Source: JASGTU01 sp963821815 (GTDB lineage Bacteria; Chloroflexota; Anaerolineae; Caldilineales; Caldilineaceae). From it: DNA of 64,000 nucleotides. Of the stretch, positions 1 through 8,769 are shown one piece after another. Under the pieces are notes generated by a model, which saw nothing but the letters and a program-made list of their open reading frames with translations, did no database searches and was not told where the DNA came from. The translations under genes and the position numbers were made by a program. Every line of letters begins with the position of its first letter. Position 1 is the stretch's first letter. The stretch is from the NCBI GenBank assembly GCA_963821815.1, contig CAWGFG010000002.1, positions 558,001-622,000 of the forward strand, in the 5' to 3' direction.

Positions 1-96
1 CGTCTATCCTCTTCGGTGGGGGTTGTAGCATGTGATCGTCCGTCAATGTATTGCAGCGCCTGAATATTGCATGTGTATCAATGGGAGGATATACGC

Positions 97-1038
97 TTGA
101 CTGGACAAGGGCGAGTGCTGGTTATACTCAATCCAGCCGCCGGCCGCGGACGCGCAGCCAAGCGCATTGTGCCGCTGTTGGAAGCGCTGAACTCCGCAGG
201 TATCGCCTACGACCTGGAGCAGACGGGCAGCCCGGGACAGGCTGTAGTGTTGGCGAACGAGGGCCGTGACGAGCAATACCGTGCGATTATTGCTGCAGGC
301 GGCGACGGTACGATCAACGAGATCATCAACGGCCTCGCCATATCTCTGCCCGATGATGAGGCAATTGGGCCGATTGCCGTCTATCCCATCGGCTCCGGCA
401 ACGATTTCGCACATACGCTTCAATCAGTCCCTGATCCGTCCAGCATCATCAAAGCCCTGCATGAAAATCGCACGCAGACGGTGGACTTGGGCTTGGCTGA
501 ATTAAGCGGGCCATCTGGCAGCGTACGCCGGCTATTTCACAACAGTCTGGGATTCGGGCTTGAAGCCTCCGTTACGCAGGAGAGCGACCGCATTCAGTTT
601 CTCAGCGGCGCAATGCTCTATGTCGCGGCCGCGTTTCGGGCGCTTTGGTCATACGATACACCACACACAACCATTCAGTGGACGAACGGCAGCGGCGAAC
701 TGCAATCGGTCAGGCAACAGATTACGATTCTATCTGTCGGCAACGCCAAGCGCACCGGTGGCGCGTTTTATTTAACACCTGATGCTGAAGTGGACGATGG
801 CCTGTTCGACGTGGCATTGGCGGACAAGGTGTCGAAGGCGCGCTTGCTGACACTATTGCCGCGGGCCCTGGTAGGCAAGCATACCAGTGCTGAGGGTGTG
901 ACAATGCTGCGCTGCAGTCAGATCGAAGCCCAAAGCGAGCGTCCCTTACCCGCGCATATGGATGGAGAAGTGATCCTGCCCGATACGATCAATATCCGCG
1001 CCCAGGTAGAACCGAATCGTCTGACGATCCTTGTATAG
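97..1038 (+). CDS. Diacylglycerol/lipid kinase family protein (YegS/DagK-like)
   Basis: Soluble ATP-dependent lipid kinase of the DAGK catalytic-domain family, probably phosphorylating diacylglycerol or a related lipid at the membrane. The N-terminus has the nucleotide-binding NPAAGRGR stretch and the family signature GGDGTINE near residue 68. A GSGNDFA motif follows, and the C-terminal beta-sandwich has the usual DGE segment (AHMDGE). Length of about 313 residues fits the family. I prefer the TTG at 97 because GGGAGG lies 8 bases upstream; an in-frame TTG at 67 would add ten residues and has no ribosome-binding site. An intrinsic terminator follows. A second family member lies at 39895-40857. 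Substrate is not deducible. Confidence 0.88.
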   Translation: MTGQGRVLVILNPAAGRGRAAKRIVPLLEALNSAGIAYDLEQTGSPGQAVVLANEGRDEQYRAIIAAGGDGTINEIINGLAISLPDDEAIGPIAVYPIGSGNDFAHTLQSVPDPSSIIKALHENRTQTVDLGLAELSGPSGSVRRLFHNSLGFGLEASVTQESDRIQFLSGAMLYVAAAFRALWSYDTPHTTIQWTNGSGELQSVRQQITILSVGNAKRTGGAFYLTPDAEVDDGLFDVALADKVSKARLLTLLPRALVGKHTSAEGVTMLRCSQIEAQSERPLPAHMDGEVILPDTINIRAQVEPNRLTILV

Positions 1039-1074
1039 CTGCAAAGCAGTGCGTTACCAGCATCCGCTACAGTC

Positions 1075-1083
1075 TGGTATACT
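1075..1083 (+). promoter_or_regulatory. Possible extended -10 promoter just before a terminator hairpin
   Basis: TGGTATACT fits an extended -10 (TGn plus TATACT at 1078-1083). No good -35 is visible, as expected for extended -10 promoters. A transcript starting near 1090 would immediately meet the hairpin at 1099-1137, so this is either a chance match or the start of an attenuated leader for the membrane protein downstream. Confidence 0.35.
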
Positions 1084-1098
1084 CTTGGCAGGGTTTGG

Positions 1099-1137
1099 AA
1101 CCCATGCGAGCAGATTTCGTCTCGTGTGGGTTTTTTT
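1099..1137 (+). terminator. Intrinsic terminator after the lipid kinase
   Basis: Arms 1099-1110 and 1121-1132 pair over 12 positions (AACCCATGCGAG with CTCGTGTGGGTT, one G-T wobble) around a 10-base loop. Seven T follow directly. Confidence 0.85.
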
Positions 1138-1165
1138 CGCTGGAAATGCGTATGGCTGGAGGACA

Positions 1166-2192
1166 ATGATTGCCCTGGGCATTCAGCTCGGCATGAAAAT
1201 TGTGGATATCGAGAACACAGGCCAACAAGAAAACAGCCAGTTCGGGGTTCATTCCAGGCAGGTTGGACGGTTGGCGGCTGTGCGCGATCAGGTGAGGTCA
1301 GTGTTCACGCCAGCCCACGAACTCAACATCGATGTCAGTCAGAGTGCGACGCTCAATGCTCAGTTCTGGATGAGCCGATCCCCAATACGACCGACGGCAG
1401 GCTGGATCGTGGTGGCTGCCCTGCTGGCCCTGGGCATGATTGAGCGGATCTCGTCTCTCGATCTGGAAGACTTTGATCCTATTGTGGTTGCTGGTGGATC
1501 CGTTGTGGGGTGCGATCTGGCGCTTTGCTGCTGGTCGTGCCGGAGCGTTGCGCCTGAGCGCCAACGGAACTGACGAAGCCGTGCATCTGCCGTATCAGCA
1601 GCCTGGATCCCCAGCGGATATGCTCCTGGGTCGGACGCACAGTGGTGCGCTGCGTATCGTCTTCCAAATAGCGATCCCGACGATTGTGCTGGCCTTTGCC
1701 GTTTCAGCCGTGCTCGGCCTGACTGCCGTTTGGTGGACGGCAGCGATGGTGGCGGTCACCACGGCAGCCTGGCTCGTTCGACAATTATTCGGCCGTGTAC
1801 CGGCAGCACTGCAGAGTGCGTCAGTCGTCCTATTGCCATGGTTCCTGTCATTGGCCGTTTTCGGCGTCACCGCGCAAAGCCAAGGGTGGAGAACACTGGC
1901 GTTGTTGGCGCTTCTCTGGTACTTACATAACTGGGGTGAAGACCGACTGCTGCGCATGAGCGGTCAGATCGGTTCAGATAAGTTGGGTGTGGTGCTGCTG
2001 GCGATTGCTGAGGCAGGAATTGCCCTGCTGCTGATCAGCACGCGCGAGCCGCTTTGGCTGGCAGTACTGGTGATCCTTTGGTTACCGACCTGGCTTGCGC
2101 TTTTCCAGCGCCGTGTGGCGCCCAGCCTGCGCTACTGGTGGCTTTTTTCGATTCTCGCAAGCGCGTTGGCAGTTGGCCAGGCTGTCTCTTAA
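1166..2192 (+). pseudogene. Integral membrane protein of unknown family, reading frame disrupted near 1440
   Basis: Two overlapping plus frames look like parts of one protein. The first, from the ATG at 1166, encodes a soluble N-terminus and then the start of a membrane helix (PTAGWIVVAALLALGM) ending near 1440. The second frame opens there with TTG at 1440, continues with another hydrophobic stretch (ILLWLLVDPLWGAIW) and several more membrane segments, and ends at 2192. Joining them near 1436-1448 gives a coherent protein of about 340 residues; the first frame past this point and the second frame before it (TGA at 1437) look non-coding. If expressed only from 1440, the product is a 250-residue multi-pass protein. 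I do not recognise the family. An ATG at 1193 is an alternative start. The cause could be a real frameshift or a sequencing indel. Confidence 0.6.
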
Positions 2193-2303
2193 GTCATGTC
2201 CCTCGGCGATAGGCAAACACAGAACTGACCGCAGGAAAGCAGCTATTCAGAATAAGTAACGATATGCACACTAGGGTGCTTTAGATGAAACAGGCGAAAT
2301 GAG

Positions 2304-3095
2304 ATGGTAGAACACAGACAAGAGACCGTGGAACAGGAAACAGATAGCGAAGAGGGTCGTCTGACGACGGCTCGTGATGGGCAAGAGTCGGACGAGACCA
2401 TGGAAGCGCTGGCTGATATCGATGTGTCGGCAAGTTTGATCACGATCGAAACATTGCGACGAGACCCAGAGGTGGATACGTTCTTGCGCCAGGCCAACGC
2501 TGCGCTCAACGCCCTCGGCTACACGGAACACGGCAGAAGGCACGCAGGACTCGTCGCCAACATTGCAGGCAACATCCTCGAGCGCATGGAGTATCCGGAA
2601 CGCACCTGCCAATTGGCAGAATTAGCTGGTTATCTGCATGATATCGGAAATCTTATTCATCGCGACAACCACGCACAGAGTAGCAGCCTCATGGCGTGGC
2701 GGCTCCTTTCTAGAATGGGTATGCCAGCCAGTGAATATACGGTCATCATGAATGCCATTGGCAACCATGAGGAGGAGCGCGGCACTGCGGTGACGCCTGT
2801 ATCAGCGGCGCTCATCATTGCGGACAAGGCAGACGTCCATCGCAGCCGGGTTCAGAATCCCGTCATGTCCGAGTTCGACATTCATGACCGGGTCAACTAC
2901 GCAACGACCAGGAGCTTTGTTCGTGTATCGCCGGAGGAGAAGGTCATCGCGCTCGAACTCGAGATTGACACCAACTATGCACAAGTAATGGAGTATTTCG
3001 AGATATTCTTGGAGCGTATGACGATGGTTCGTCAAGCCAGCGAGTTTGTCGGATGTGAATTTCATCTCATTATCAACGAGACGCGGTTTACATAA
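2304..3095 (+). CDS. HD-domain phosphohydrolase
   Basis: Cytoplasmic metal-dependent phosphohydrolase of the HD superfamily. After an acidic, low-complexity N-terminus of about 45 residues, the HD core shows His80 (RRHAG), the His112-Asp113 pair in GYLHDIGN, His123 (RDNHA), His155 (IGNHEEE) and Asp174 (IADKAD). These are the metal and phosphate ligands expected of an active enzyme. The C-terminal 70 residues have no recognised domain. Substrate, such as a nucleotide or a cyclic dinucleotide, cannot be told from sequence. It stands alone between a membrane protein and a fumarylacetoacetase-family gene. Confidence 0.8.
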   Translation: MVEHRQETVEQETDSEEGRLTTARDGQESDETMEALADIDVSASLITIETLRRDPEVDTFLRQANAALNALGYTEHGRRHAGLVANIAGNILERMEYPERTCQLAELAGYLHDIGNLIHRDNHAQSSSLMAWRLLSRMGMPASEYTVIMNAIGNHEEERGTAVTPVSAALIIADKADVHRSRVQNPVMSEFDIHDRVNYATTRSFVRVSPEEKVIALELEIDTNYAQVMEYFEIFLERMTMVRQASEFVGCEFHLIINETRFT

Positions 3096-3132
3096 ACAGT
3101 CTGTTTTTGCCCATTTTGAGAGTTCTCACTGC

Positions 3133-3141
3133 TGGTAGAAT
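3133..3141 (+). promoter_or_regulatory. Probable extended -10 promoter of the FAH-family gene
   Basis: TGG then TAGAAT (3136-3141) forms an extended -10 about 36 bases before the ATG at 3177. A weak TTTTGA or TTGAGA lies upstream. Confidence 0.4.
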
Positions 3142-3176
3142 CCGTTCAAATCCATGTAATGAGTTAGGAACTGCAC

Positions 3177-3968
3177 ATGCGCATCGTTCGTTTCACTGAT
3201 GTTGCCGATCCAAAGACATCCCGGACACGATATTGGGGCGTTTTGGACGGAGAATCTGTTCGGGAATTGGAAGCGTCGCCTTTTGAGTCCGGATCCATCG
3301 CAATTTTAGAGAACGGCCCGTTGAGGTCAATCGGCGACGTTAGGCTATTGGCGCCAGTGGAACCAAAGAAGATTATCTGCGTCGGGCGCAACTATGTCGA
3401 ACACGCAGCGGAGTTTGGTAACGAGCCGCCATCGGAGCCGCTCATCTTCCTGAAGCCGCCCACCGCACTTGTTGGCCCCGACCAGCCAGTCGTCTATCCA
3501 TCACTCAGCGAACGATTAGACCACGAAGGCGAACTTGCCATCGTCATTGGTCAAATGTGTCGCAAGATTGACGAGGCTGATGCATTGGATGTCGTGTTTG
3601 GCTATACGATTGCCAACGACGTGACGGCCCGCGACCTGCAGCGCAAAGACGGCCAGTGGACGCGCGGCAAGGGTTTCGATACCTTTGCGCCTGTGGGACC
3701 ATGGATCGACACTGACTTCGATCCAAACGATAAGGACCTGCGCGTTACCGTCAATGACGAGGTGCGCCAGCAGAGCAACACATCGCTGCTGATACATCCC
3801 GTCAGCAAGATCATTGCGCATGTGGCGGCCTTTATGACGTTGGAACCGGGCGACATCATCATGACCGGTACGCCCGCGGGCGTGGGTCCGGTGCAGCCAG
3901 GCGACGTGATGACTGTAGCGATAGAAGGCTTGGGCGAACTGAGCAATCCGGTCGTGGCTGACGACTGA
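3177..3968 (+). CDS. Fumarylacetoacetate hydrolase family protein
   Basis: FAH-fold enzyme acting on C-C bonds of acylpyruvates or related 2-oxo acids in the cytoplasm. A short N-terminal domain of about 55 residues precedes the catalytic domain, which starts at KKIICVGRNYVEHA. Metal ligands are visible as the Glu pair in LDHEGELA and the Asp in ANDVTARD, and the catalytic Lys is in RGKGFDTF. The late motif GDIIMTGTPAGVGP is also present. The 263-residue length suits YcgM/FAHD1-type acylpyruvate hydrolases or oxaloacetate decarboxylases. AGGA precedes the ATG. Neighbours give no pathway, so the substrate stays open. Confidence 0.87.
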   Translation: MRIVRFTDVADPKTSRTRYWGVLDGESVRELEASPFESGSIAILENGPLRSIGDVRLLAPVEPKKIICVGRNYVEHAAEFGNEPPSEPLIFLKPPTALVGPDQPVVYPSLSERLDHEGELAIVIGQMCRKIDEADALDVVFGYTIANDVTARDLQRKDGQWTRGKGFDTFAPVGPWIDTDFDPNDKDLRVTVNDEVRQQSNTSLLIHPVSKIIAHVAAFMTLEPGDIIMTGTPAGVGPVQPGDVMTVAIEGLGELSNPVVADD

Positions 3969-3997
3969 TTGCAGTCGTTGTTACTATATATTATTAA
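3969..3997 (+). promoter_or_regulatory. Probable sigma-70 promoter of argF
   Basis: TTGCAG (3969-3974), a 17-base spacer and TATTAA (3992-3997) lie in the AT-rich gap before argF. Confidence 0.5.
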
Positions 3998-4042
3998 ACG
4001 AATACCGCCGCACGGCGCTACACGATACAGGAGCGTGCAACA

Positions 4043-4975
4043 ATGTCCATCCCTCCATTGAGCAACTTTACGGACATCCAGAGCCTAAGTACCGAGCAGT
4101 TGGTCGGCTTGCTACAGCTTGCGCGGGAGCTAAAAGAAGAACGCGCCAAGATGGGCCGAAATGTGCCGATCCTCGCCAACAAATCGTTGGCCATGCTCTT
4201 TCAGAAGCCGAGCCTGCGCACCAGGGTCAGTTTTGAGATGGGCATGCAGCACCTCGGCGGCCATGCGTTCTATATCAGCCCCAGTGAAGTGGGTTTAGGC
4301 ACACGCGAAAGTGCACCGGACGTGGCTCGCGTGCTTTCCGGGTACGCCGACGCGATTATGGCGCGTGTTTTCGACCATGAGCACATCACTGAACTCGCAG
4401 AATGGGGCTCTGTGCCGGTCATAAATGGCTTAAGCGATTATTGTCACCCCTGCCAAGCGTTGGCCGATCTGCTAACCATTTGGGAGGAGTTCGATCAACT
4501 GGCGGGGCTTACCTTGGCCTATGTCGGAGATGGAAGCAGCAATATGGCTACGAGCTTGATCACAGCGGCAACAAAAGTCGGTATGTCTATTCATATTGTC
4601 GCGCCGGAAGGGTATCAGCCAGACCCGGCATTGATCGCAGAGGTTGACGGTGAAGTGCTCATCACGAGCGAACTCGTTGCCGTTGCCGGCGCTGACGTCG
4701 TCTATACCGACGTCTGGACGAGCATGGGTCAGGAAGAAGAACACGAGAAACGCCAAGCGGTCTTTCCGCCTTACCAGGTGAACGCCGCTCTGCTGGACAT
4801 GACGCGAAACAGCGATATCAAGGTAATGCATTGTCTTCCCGCCCATCGCGGCGAGGAGATCACGGACGAAGTCGTGGACGGTCCGCACAGCATCGTTTTC
4901 CCACAGGCGCACAATCGGCTGCACGCTCAGAAGGCGGTATTGGCGCATCTCATCGGCGGAATCCCGCTGGAGTAA
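4043..4975 (+). CDS. argF: Ornithine carbamoyltransferase
   Basis: Transfers the carbamoyl group from carbamoyl phosphate to ornithine to give citrulline, in arginine synthesis or, in the catabolic direction, arginine deimination. The carbamoyl-phosphate site SLRTR is at residues 57-61. The HPCQALADL motif at about 135-143 and HCLPAHRG at 263-270 are typical of ornithine, not aspartate, carbamoyltransferases, including the catalytic Cys in HCLP. The length of 310 is normal. AGGAG lies before the ATG and a promoter is visible upstream. No other arg genes are adjacent, so the biosynthetic or catabolic role is not set by context; the anabolic role is more usual. Confidence 0.95.
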   Translation: MSIPPLSNFTDIQSLSTEQLVGLLQLARELKEERAKMGRNVPILANKSLAMLFQKPSLRTRVSFEMGMQHLGGHAFYISPSEVGLGTRESAPDVARVLSGYADAIMARVFDHEHITELAEWGSVPVINGLSDYCHPCQALADLLTIWEEFDQLAGLTLAYVGDGSSNMATSLITAATKVGMSIHIVAPEGYQPDPALIAEVDGEVLITSELVAVAGADVVYTDVWTSMGQEEEHEKRQAVFPPYQVNAALLDMTRNSDIKVMHCLPAHRGEEITDEVVDGPHSIVFPQAHNRLHAQKAVLAHLIGGIPLE

Positions 4976-5005
4976 TTTAGGGCCAAGTTTGGAAATAAAC
5001 GCCGT

Positions 5006-5776
5006 ATGATGTCGGACATGCTGCTCTCACTGAGCCGATTACAGGACTGGCGCAATATCGTGGATATTGCGCTGGTCACGACGCTAATCTTTTTCGTGCT
5101 CCAGCTATTTCGCGGTACGCAAGCAGTTCAGCTTTTGCGCGGCATCCTTGTGATCACGTTGATCATCGTGGTCATCAACCAGACTGCGCAGCTTAGCGCA
5201 TTTAAGTGGCTGTCAGTCAACAGCGCTGCCGTGATCCTGGTGGCAATACCGGTTATCTTTCAGCCGGAGCTAAGGCGCGCGCTTGAAAGGGTGGGGAGGA
5301 CGGCGCCGCTCTTGGTGCGGCGAGACGACAGCGCGACGTCACAGCGGCTGATAAATGAAGTGATCATCGCAGTGGAGCAGATGTCCGAAAGGCGTATTGG
5401 CGCGCTGATTGTGTTCGAAGGATCTACAGGTCTTGGCGAGTTTATCGGTCGCGGCGTACGCATTGACGGCGAGGTGACTTCAGAACTGCTCACATCCATT
5501 TTCTACCCGAAGACTGCACTGCATGACGGTGCAGTGATCATAGGCGGTGGACGCCTACTTGCTGCAAGCTGTGTGTTGCCGCTGACAGAGGAGCGTTTGT
5601 CGGATTCACAGTTCGGCACTCGGCATCGAGCGGCCATCGGCGTGACCGAACAGGCGGACGCAATCTCGCTAGTCGTATCGGAAGAAACCGGCTCCATTTC
5701 GGTGGCTCGCAACGGTCGCATTCTGCGACTGGATAGCAGTCGGCTGCGCACCTTGCTCAGCGACTTTTTTACATAA
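5006..5776 (+). CDS. cdaA: Diadenylate cyclase CdaA
   Basis: Membrane-bound enzyme that joins two ATP into c-di-AMP, a second messenger for potassium and osmotic balance and cell-wall homeostasis. Three hydrophobic segments fill residues 18-90. The DAC catalytic domain follows, with DGA at 174-176 and RHRAA at 206-210, both required for ATP and metal binding. The gene is followed after 28 bases by a YbbR-domain gene, the conserved regulatory partner (CdaR) of this enzyme. A glmM gene, often third in this cluster, is absent here; der follows instead. Confidence 0.95.
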   Translation: MMSDMLLSLSRLQDWRNIVDIALVTTLIFFVLQLFRGTQAVQLLRGILVITLIIVVINQTAQLSAFKWLSVNSAAVILVAIPVIFQPELRRALERVGRTAPLLVRRDDSATSQRLINEVIIAVEQMSERRIGALIVFEGSTGLGEFIGRGVRIDGEVTSELLTSIFYPKTALHDGAVIIGGGRLLAASCVLPLTEERLSDSQFGTRHRAAIGVTEQADAISLVVSEETGSISVARNGRILRLDSSRLRTLLSDFFT

Positions 5777-5804
5777 TGAACTAAACGCGTTCGGTCTTGC
5801 GGTT

Positions 5805-7304
5805 GTGTCAGGCAGAACGCTGACTGATAGATATCTGAAGGCTCTGGTGTCACTACTAGGAAACCATGGTACGCGATCGAGGTCGGGTCGTTTTTTTGAA
5901 CTATTGAGTACGCTTCTCCTGTCTTTGGTGCTCGCCATCATTGTGTGGTTGATCGCCATCAATCAGGAAGATCCCATAATTCAGGATGAATATGGGGAGC
6001 GGATACCGGTTGCCGTTCGTAATCTGGATGAGACGCTGTTGCCGCTGCAAAATCTGAACGACACGACGGTGCGTGTTGCATTGCAAGCACCAAAGAGTTC
6101 ATGGGATGAACTGGATGTGTCTGATTTTTCCGCCTACATCGACCTGGCGGGACTGGATGCCGGCGTACATGATGTGGACGTCAAGGTTGATGTGGTCGAT
6201 CCAAAGGTAGATGTAGTGTCGGTTTCTAAGCCACAACTACGCGTACAGCTTGATGAAGTAACCGAGAAAGAGACGCCGGTTCGTGTAGAAATTATGGACG
6301 CCAGCGCGTTTGGCTATGATTGGCAATCGCCGATCGTGGATCCCATAACCGTCACAGTGTCCGGTCCTAGTACCCAAGTTAATCAAGTATCCGTGGCTAA
6401 GGCGGATGTATATCTTCGCAACGCCAAGAATCAGGTCGAACGTGTGCAGCAGGTTACACTGGTCAACTCGCAGGGGCAGCAGGTCGATCGGGTCACGGTC
6501 ACGCCACCGGATGTTCGCATTGTCGTGCCGGTGGAGGAATGGCCTGGTCGCAAGGAAGTAGCGGTCCGAGTGAGTATGGAAGGCCAACCGCCAGCCGGTT
6601 ATCGATTGACTTCGGTACGCGCAAATCCGTCTACTGTGGTTCTATTAGGCAATGCAGAAACGTTGGGAGCAGTGCCAGGCTTTGTGGAAACGCAGCCGAT
6701 CACATTGACAAACGCCACGAGTGAAATTGAGCAGCGGCTTTCGTTGATCATCCCGGAGGATGTGACCGTACTTGAGGGACAGACCGTTGACGTGACCGTG
6801 AATATAACGCCGATTGAGGGCGGTACGACAGTGCGTCAGGCGCCGATTGTGCAAGGCGTGGCGCCAGGACTAGAGGCTTCCGTGGCGCTGGATACCGTCG
6901 AGGTAATCCTGAGCGGACCGTTGCCACTGTTGGAATCGTTGGAAGCAGACGATATCTTTGTCATTCTTGACCTTACCGGACTGTTACCTGGCGTTCACAC
7001 AGTAGCGCCGCGGGTTGTGGTGCCGGATGAAATCCGGGCTGAAGGTGTTTTACCCGAACAGGTAGAGGTTGTTATTACCGATCCTATGGCGCAGATACCG
7101 CCAACTGCCGTTGTCACGACGACCGCCACACCGGCGACAACGTCTTCTGTGACCATGACACAGGAATCACCATTACCGAGTCCTTCTACAGGCGGGCGTT
7201 TCGATGATACAGGTAATTATTTCGACGTGATACCGAAAACACCGACACCGGACGAAGTTGATGCAACACTTACGCCGTATCCTACTGAAGTCGTAGAACC
7301 GTAG
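5805..7304 (+). CDS. YbbR-domain protein, CdaR-like regulator of CdaA
   Basis: Single-pass membrane protein with an extracytoplasmic tail. A hydrophobic helix at about residues 33-50 (LLSLVLAIIVWLIAINQED) leads into a long beta-rich region. At least four repeats resemble YbbR domains, seen by recurring patterns such as VRVALQAP, ITVTVSGP, TVVLLGNAETL and VEVILSGPLP. The last 80 residues are Thr/Pro-rich and probably a wall-spanning or disordered tail. In Firmicutes the equivalent CdaR binds CdaA and tunes c-di-AMP synthesis; position directly after cdaA supports that role. The start is the GTG at 5805, with no strong Shine-Dalgarno sequence. Confidence 0.87.
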   Translation: MSGRTLTDRYLKALVSLLGNHGTRSRSGRFFELLSTLLLSLVLAIIVWLIAINQEDPIIQDEYGERIPVAVRNLDETLLPLQNLNDTTVRVALQAPKSSWDELDVSDFSAYIDLAGLDAGVHDVDVKVDVVDPKVDVVSVSKPQLRVQLDEVTEKETPVRVEIMDASAFGYDWQSPIVDPITVTVSGPSTQVNQVSVAKADVYLRNAKNQVERVQQVTLVNSQGQQVDRVTVTPPDVRIVVPVEEWPGRKEVAVRVSMEGQPPAGYRLTSVRANPSTVVLLGNAETLGAVPGFVETQPITLTNATSEIEQRLSLIIPEDVTVLEGQTVDVTVNITPIEGGTTVRQAPIVQGVAPGLEASVALDTVEVILSGPLPLLESLEADDIFVILDLTGLLPGVHTVAPRVVVPDEIRAEGVLPEQVEVVITDPMAQIPPTAVVTTTATPATTSSVTMTQESPLPSPSTGGRFDDTGNYFDVIPKTPTPDEVDATLTPYPTEVVEP

Positions 7305-7341
7305 GCTAACAGCAGAACTAGTATGGAGAAACGAAACAACG

Positions 7342-8739
7342 ATGCCAATGCGTAAACCCGTGGTTGCCCTAGTTGGTCGGCCAAACGTGGGCAAATCAAC
7401 ATTGTTTAACCGGCTGATAGGTCGGCGCACCGCGATCGTAGAGGATACCCCCGGCACAACGCGGGACCGCATCTACGGCGATTGTGAATGGAACGGTATC
7501 GGCTTTATTGTCATAGATACAGGCGGGTTGGAAGCGCCCTCGGACCTAACCCATGGCCGCGCCAGTCGCAGCGGGGCAGATATCATGTCGGTTGACTCCG
7601 CCCTCTTTGTGGAGCATATTCAGAACCAGGTTCGTGTCGCCATGGAGGAGGCCGATGCGGTCATCTTCGTAGTTGACGGGCGGGAAGGGATGTCCTCTGT
7701 TGATTCGGAAGTCGCCGATGTGCTGCGCACGGCAAAGCGTCCGATCTTTCTGGCTGTGAACAAGACGGAGGGCGAACAACGCAAGCTGGACGCGGTCGAA
7801 TTCTGGAGCCTGGGATTGGGCGAACCATACCCGATTAGCGCCTACCACGGCGAGGGCGTGGGCGATCTGCTGGATGAAGTCGTCACTAAGATTCCGGAAT
7901 ACCCTGCCGCCGCAGACGACGAACTGGAGGATGATGACGAGACAGTCGCTATCGCCATCGTCGGACGGCCAAACGTCGGCAAGAGCAGCTTGCTCAATGC
8001 GCTCGTGGGCAAAGACCGCGCCATCGTCAGCGAGATACCCGGCACGACCCGTGATCCCATCGACATGAACGTCGTGTATGACGGCAGACCGATAACGCTC
8101 ATTGATACAGCAGGCATTCGTAGACGTGGACGGGTCGATCCCGGTATTGAGAAATACAGCGTTTTACGCAGCATGCGCAGCATCGACCGCTGCGATGTGG
8201 CACTGTTGCTCATCGACGCAGTGGAAGGCGTCACAGCTCAGGATACACATGTGGCTGGCTATGTTCTAGAGAAGAGCAAAGGTGTCGTCGTTCTGGTCAA
8301 CAAATGGGATTCGCTGGAGAAAGACTCCTATACCATGGTCAGTTATACGCAGAAACTGCGTGAGGAATTGAAGTTCATGGACTATGTGCCGGTGCTCTAC
8401 ATTAGCGCGTTGACCAAGCAGCGCGTGGGTCAGGTTCTGCCGGCTGCGCTGGAAGTCGCCGACGCACGCACCTACCGTATTCCGACCGCTGCGCTCAACA
8501 ACATCGTTCGGGAAGCATACGATCAAGTTTCGCCGCCACGAAAGGGCGGGCGACCGCTGCGAATTTACTACGCAGCCCAAGTTTCTGTGTCACCGCCCAC
8601 GTTTGTCATCTTCGTAAATGATCCGGACATTGTGCACTTCTCGTACCATCGCTTCCTGGAAAATCGAATTCGCGAGCACGTTGCGTTTATCGGTACGCCC
8701 ATTCGCATCCTGTTCCGCAAGCGGACTGAGAACCGGTAG
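7342..8739 (+). CDS. der: Ribosome biogenesis GTPase Der (EngA)
   Basis: Essential double-GTPase that assists 50S subunit assembly. Two tandem G domains are visible. The first has GRPNVGKST near residue 12, DTPGTTRD and NKTE. The second has GRPNVGKSS near residue 210, EIPGTTRDPID, DTAG and NKWD. A C-terminal KH-like domain ends the protein (PPTFVIFVNDPD and the FLENRIRE stretch). An acidic linker, EDDDE, joins the G domains. The first G domain carries a short insertion after DTGGLE (residues about 58-80) compared with the usual sequence. Length of 465 is slightly above average for the same reason. It lies 37 bases after the YbbR gene and is probably co-transcribed. Confidence 0.96.
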   Translation: MPMRKPVVALVGRPNVGKSTLFNRLIGRRTAIVEDTPGTTRDRIYGDCEWNGIGFIVIDTGGLEAPSDLTHGRASRSGADIMSVDSALFVEHIQNQVRVAMEEADAVIFVVDGREGMSSVDSEVADVLRTAKRPIFLAVNKTEGEQRKLDAVEFWSLGLGEPYPISAYHGEGVGDLLDEVVTKIPEYPAAADDELEDDDETVAIAIVGRPNVGKSSLLNALVGKDRAIVSEIPGTTRDPIDMNVVYDGRPITLIDTAGIRRRGRVDPGIEKYSVLRSMRSIDRCDVALLLIDAVEGVTAQDTHVAGYVLEKSKGVVVLVNKWDSLEKDSYTMVSYTQKLREELKFMDYVPVLYISALTKQRVGQVLPAALEVADARTYRIPTAALNNIVREAYDQVSPPRKGGRPLRIYYAAQVSVSPPTFVIFVNDPDIVHFSYHRFLENRIREHVAFIGTPIRILFRKRTENR

Positions 8740-8769
8740 CGCCTTGTAGGATGTCGAGTCACTCTTAGT

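Noticed and set aside
67..96. Upstream TTG start for the lipid kinase
   Set aside because: No ribosome-binding site; GGGAGG sits before the TTG at 97, and conserved sequence begins only there.
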